DNA of 14,681 nucleotides from Nocardioidaceae bacterium (GTDB lineage: Bacteria > Actinomycetota > Actinomycetes > Propionibacteriales > Nocardioidaceae), in NCBI GenBank assembly GCA_013696015.1, contig JACCZI010000023.1, forward strand, positions 1 through 14,681, in the 5' to 3' direction. Below, one piece after another: positions 12,717 through 14,681 of the stretch. How positions within the stretch are numbered: position 1 is the first letter of the stretch; the number at the start of each line of letters is the position of its first letter. The position numbers and the translations under genes are program-made. The notes under the pieces were generated by a model, which worked only from the letters and a program-made list of their open reading frames with translations, was not told where the DNA came from and did no database searches.

Positions 12717-13820
12717 ATGTCCGGCCCGAACAGCGACTACGATCCGGTCGAGGTCACGCCGCTGCGCGCCGACGAGATCGCCCGGATGCGCGTGGAGGCT
12801 CTGGCTGCCATCGCGGCAGCGGACAGTCTCCCGGCGCTGAAGCAGGCCCGTCTCGAGCACGCCGGCGACCGTTCGCCGCTGGCCCTCGCCAACCGGGAGA
12901 TCGGCGCCCTGCCGCCGCAGGCCCGCAAGGAGGCCGGCCGCAGGGTCGGAGCAGCGCGCCGCGATGTGGCCGAGGCCATGGTGGCGGCGACGTCGGCCCT
13001 GGAGGCCGAGGCAGAGGCGACGATGCTGGTGACCGAGAGCGTCGACGTCACGCTGCCCTACGACCGCGACCCGCGAGGCTCCCGCCACCCACTCACGACC
13101 CTGCAGGAGCGGATCGCCGACGTCTTCGTCGCGATGGGCTGGGAGGTCGCCGAGGGGCCCGAGGTCGAGGCCGAGTGGCTCAACTTCGACGCGCTCAACA
13201 TGGTGCCGGACCACCCCGCCCGCACCTTGCAGGACACATTCTTCCTCGAGCCGGCCGACGCACACCTCGTGCTGCGCACCCACACCTCACCGGTGCAGGC
13301 GCGCAGCCTGCTCACGCGCGGGCTGCCGGTCTACGTGATCTGCCCGGGCCGCACCTATCGCACCGACGAGCTGGACGCGACACACACGCCGGTCTTCTAC
13401 CAGGTCGAGGGGCTGGCCGTCGACCGTGGCCTCACGATGGGTCACCTCAAAGGCACGCTGGACCACTTCGCAGCCGCCATGTTCGGTGCCGGGACGCTGA
13501 CCCGGTTCCGCCCGTCCTACTTCCCGTTCACCGAGCCCAGCGCCGAGGTCGACCTGCGCTGCTTCGTCTGTCGGGGGCTCACCCCTGACGTCGAGCACTG
13601 CCGCACGTGCAAGGGAGAAGGCTGGATCGAGTGGGGTGGCTGCGGAGTGGTCAACCCCCGGGTGCTGGTCGCCTGCGGGGTCGACCCGGACGTCTACCGC
13701 GGCTTCGCCTTCGGCATGGGGATCGACCGGACGCTGCTGTTCCGGCACGACGTCCACGACATGCGTGACATGGTCGAGGGCGACGTCCGTTTCACCCGCG
13801 CCTTCGGGTTGGAGGTCTGA
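12717..13820 (+). CDS. pheS: Phenylalanyl-tRNA synthetase, alpha subunit
   Basis: Catalytic subunit of the cytosolic alpha2beta2 enzyme that charges tRNA-Phe. The 367-residue protein has an N-terminal coiled-coil region that contacts tRNA (about 15-105) and then the class II core. Motif 1 surroundings are GSRHPLTTLQERIADVFVAMG (121-141) and FDALNMVPDHPAR. RTHTSPVQ (187-194) and motif 2 GRTYRTDELDATHTPVFYQVEG (211-232) follow, with motif 3 GFAFGMGIDRTLLFRHDV (329-346). Between motifs 2 and 3 is a four-cysteine insert, CFVC (282-285) and CRTC (295-298), replacing a short loop of E. coli PheS. ATG 12717 is preceded by GAGAGG five bases upstream. The frame is open to 12612, but that stretch is palindrome II and promoter DNA. 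The stop shares one base with pheT. Confidence 0.97.
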   Translation: MSGPNSDYDPVEVTPLRADEIARMRVEALAAIAAADSLPALKQARLEHAGDRSPLALANREIGALPPQARKEAGRRVGAARRDVAEAMVAATSALEAEAEATMLVTESVDVTLPYDRDPRGSRHPLTTLQERIADVFVAMGWEVAEGPEVEAEWLNFDALNMVPDHPARTLQDTFFLEPADAHLVLRTHTSPVQARSLLTRGLPVYVICPGRTYRTDELDATHTPVFYQVEGLAVDRGLTMGHLKGTLDHFAAAMFGAGTLTRFRPSYFPFTEPSAEVDLRCFVCRGLTPDVEHCRTCKGEGWIEWGGCGVVNPRVLVACGVDPDVYRGFAFGMGIDRTLLFRHDVHDMRDMVEGDVRFTRAFGLEV

Positions 13821-14681
13821 TGCGGGTGCCCGTGTCGTGGCTGCGTGAGTACGTCGACCTGCCGGCCGACGCCGCCGCCGCGGACGTGGCTGCCCGGCTG
13901 ACGGCTCGCGGGTTGAAGCTGGAGCGGCTCGAGCCGGTGGCGGCCGATACCGAAGGGCCGCTGGTCGTGGGGCGGGTGTGCTCGTACGCCACCGAAACCC
14001 ACTCCAACGGCAAGACCGTGCGCTGGTGCTCGGTCGACGTCGGCCAGCAGTACGCCAAGGACGGGCAGCCTCGGGGCATCATCTGCGGGGCCGCCAACTT
14101 CGATGCCGGCGACCTGGTGGTCGTGGCACTGCCCGGAGCCGTCCTGCCTGGCGGCTTCGCGATCAGTGCCCGACCGACGTACGGTCACGTGTCCGACGGC
14201 ATGATCTGCTCGGCGCGCGAGCTCGGGACCGGCGATGACGCCACCGGCATCATCGTGCTGGGACCCGAGGAGGCCGAGCCCGGTGACGACGCCATCGAGC
14301 TGCTGGCGCTGCGCGACGACGTGATCGAGCTGGAGATCACCCCGGACCGGGCGTACGCGTTGTCGCTGCGCGGTGTCGCGCGGGAAGTCGCGGCCGCGTA
14401 CGCCGTCGGATACCGCGACCCGGCGGATTTGACCGCGGAGGGGGACGGCCCGGGCTACCCGGTCGACGTCAAGGATCCGGGCGGGTGTTCGCGGTTCGTC
14501 GCGCGTACGGTCGTCGACTTCGACCCGGCCGCGCCGACACCACGCTGGCTGGCACGCCGGCTGCAGCTGGCCGGCATGCGTCCGATCAGCCTGGCGGTCG
14601 ACGTCACCAACTACGTGATGCTCGAGACCGGCCAACCGATCCACGGCTACGACCGCGACCGGTTGGAGGGACCGATCCAGG
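13820..14681 (+). CDS. pheT: Phenylalanyl-tRNA synthetase, beta subunit, 3' end missing
   Basis: Non-catalytic partner of PheS that binds tRNA and edits mischarged Tyr. The reading frame stays open to the end of the window and covers 287 codons, about a third of the usual ~800-850 residues. It begins MRVPVSWLREYVDLP, the standard opening. An EMAP/OB-fold tRNA-binding domain follows (about 45-155; VVGRVCSYATETHSNGKTVRW, RGIICGAANFDAGDLVVVAL, SDGMICSARELG). TPDRAYALSLRGVAREVAA then leads into the B3/B4 editing domain (RFVARTVVDF, WLARRLQLAGMRPISLAVD, TNYVMLETGQPIHGYD). The B5, core and anticodon-binding domains lie outside the window. ATG 13820 overlaps the pheS TGA by one base, so translation is probably coupled. 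Confidence 0.96.
   Translation, partial: MRVPVSWLREYVDLPADAAAADVAARLTARGLKLERLEPVAADTEGPLVVGRVCSYATETHSNGKTVRWCSVDVGQQYAKDGQPRGIICGAANFDAGDLVVVALPGAVLPGGFAISARPTYGHVSDGMICSARELGTGDDATGIIVLGPEEAEPGDDAIELLALRDDVIELEITPDRAYALSLRGVAREVAAAYAVGYRDPADLTAEGDGPGYPVDVKDPGGCSRFVARTVVDFDPAAPTPRWLARRLQLAGMRPISLAVDVTNYVMLETGQPIHGYDRDRLEGPIQ

Noticed and set aside
13694..14644. A 316-codon minus-strand open frame
   Set aside because: It is fully antisense to the end of pheS and to pheT, both unmistakable, and the residues resemble no protein family.

Overview
This 14.7 kb window is very GC-rich. It shows frequent GTG starts, 1-4 bp stop/start overlaps, TANNNT-type -10 boxes and actinobacterial gene orders (ribDE-ribM-ribBA-ribH-hisEG; SseB-infC-rpmI-rplT-tsnR-kinase-pheST). 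It is chromosomal DNA from a member of the Actinomycetota. The genus cannot be fixed from the sequence alone. Nearly everything is core metabolism and translation. I see no phage, insertion sequence, CRISPR array, tRNA or rRNA gene.

Region 1 (1-6501, all plus strand) begins inside rpe (ribulose-phosphate 3-epimerase). A complete FMN riboswitch follows, with a perfect 8-bp P1 helix. After it comes a tightly packed operon: ribD, ribE, a PnuC-type riboflavin transporter (ribM), ribBA and ribH, then hisE, hisG and a PH-domain membrane protein. RibBA makes both riboflavin precursors. RibD carries out deamination and reduction, RibH makes the lumazine and RibE makes riboflavin, while RibM would import it. 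HisG and HisE belong to the start of histidine synthesis, so two pathways fed by phosphoribosyl and pentose-phosphate chemistry share one gene string.

Region 2 (6599-8477, minus strand) is the only accessory part. It holds an unrecognised three-helix membrane protein and a broken DHA2-type MFS drug/solute transporter. The transporter has lost roughly 50 residues together with its reading frame, at a GC-rich junction that looks like a microhomology deletion. Its 5' end runs into the next gene.

Region 3 (8454-14681, plus strand) holds an SseB-family protein with a probable leaderless start, then infC (IF3) behind a ~230-nt leader and initiating at a rare ATC codon. It continues with rpmI (L35), rplT (L20), a SpoU/TsnR-type RNA methyltransferase, an orphan soluble PAS-histidine kinase with a probable leaderless promoter, pheS, and the 5' third of pheT. 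Two tandem, nearly perfect palindromes lie between the kinase and pheS and are the strongest unexplained structure in the window.

I do not see a wholly new biological system. The items most worth a second look are the pheS-upstream palindromes, the riboswitch expression platform, the non-canonical infC start with its leader, the alternative RNA pairings before rpmI, and the decayed MFS gene.
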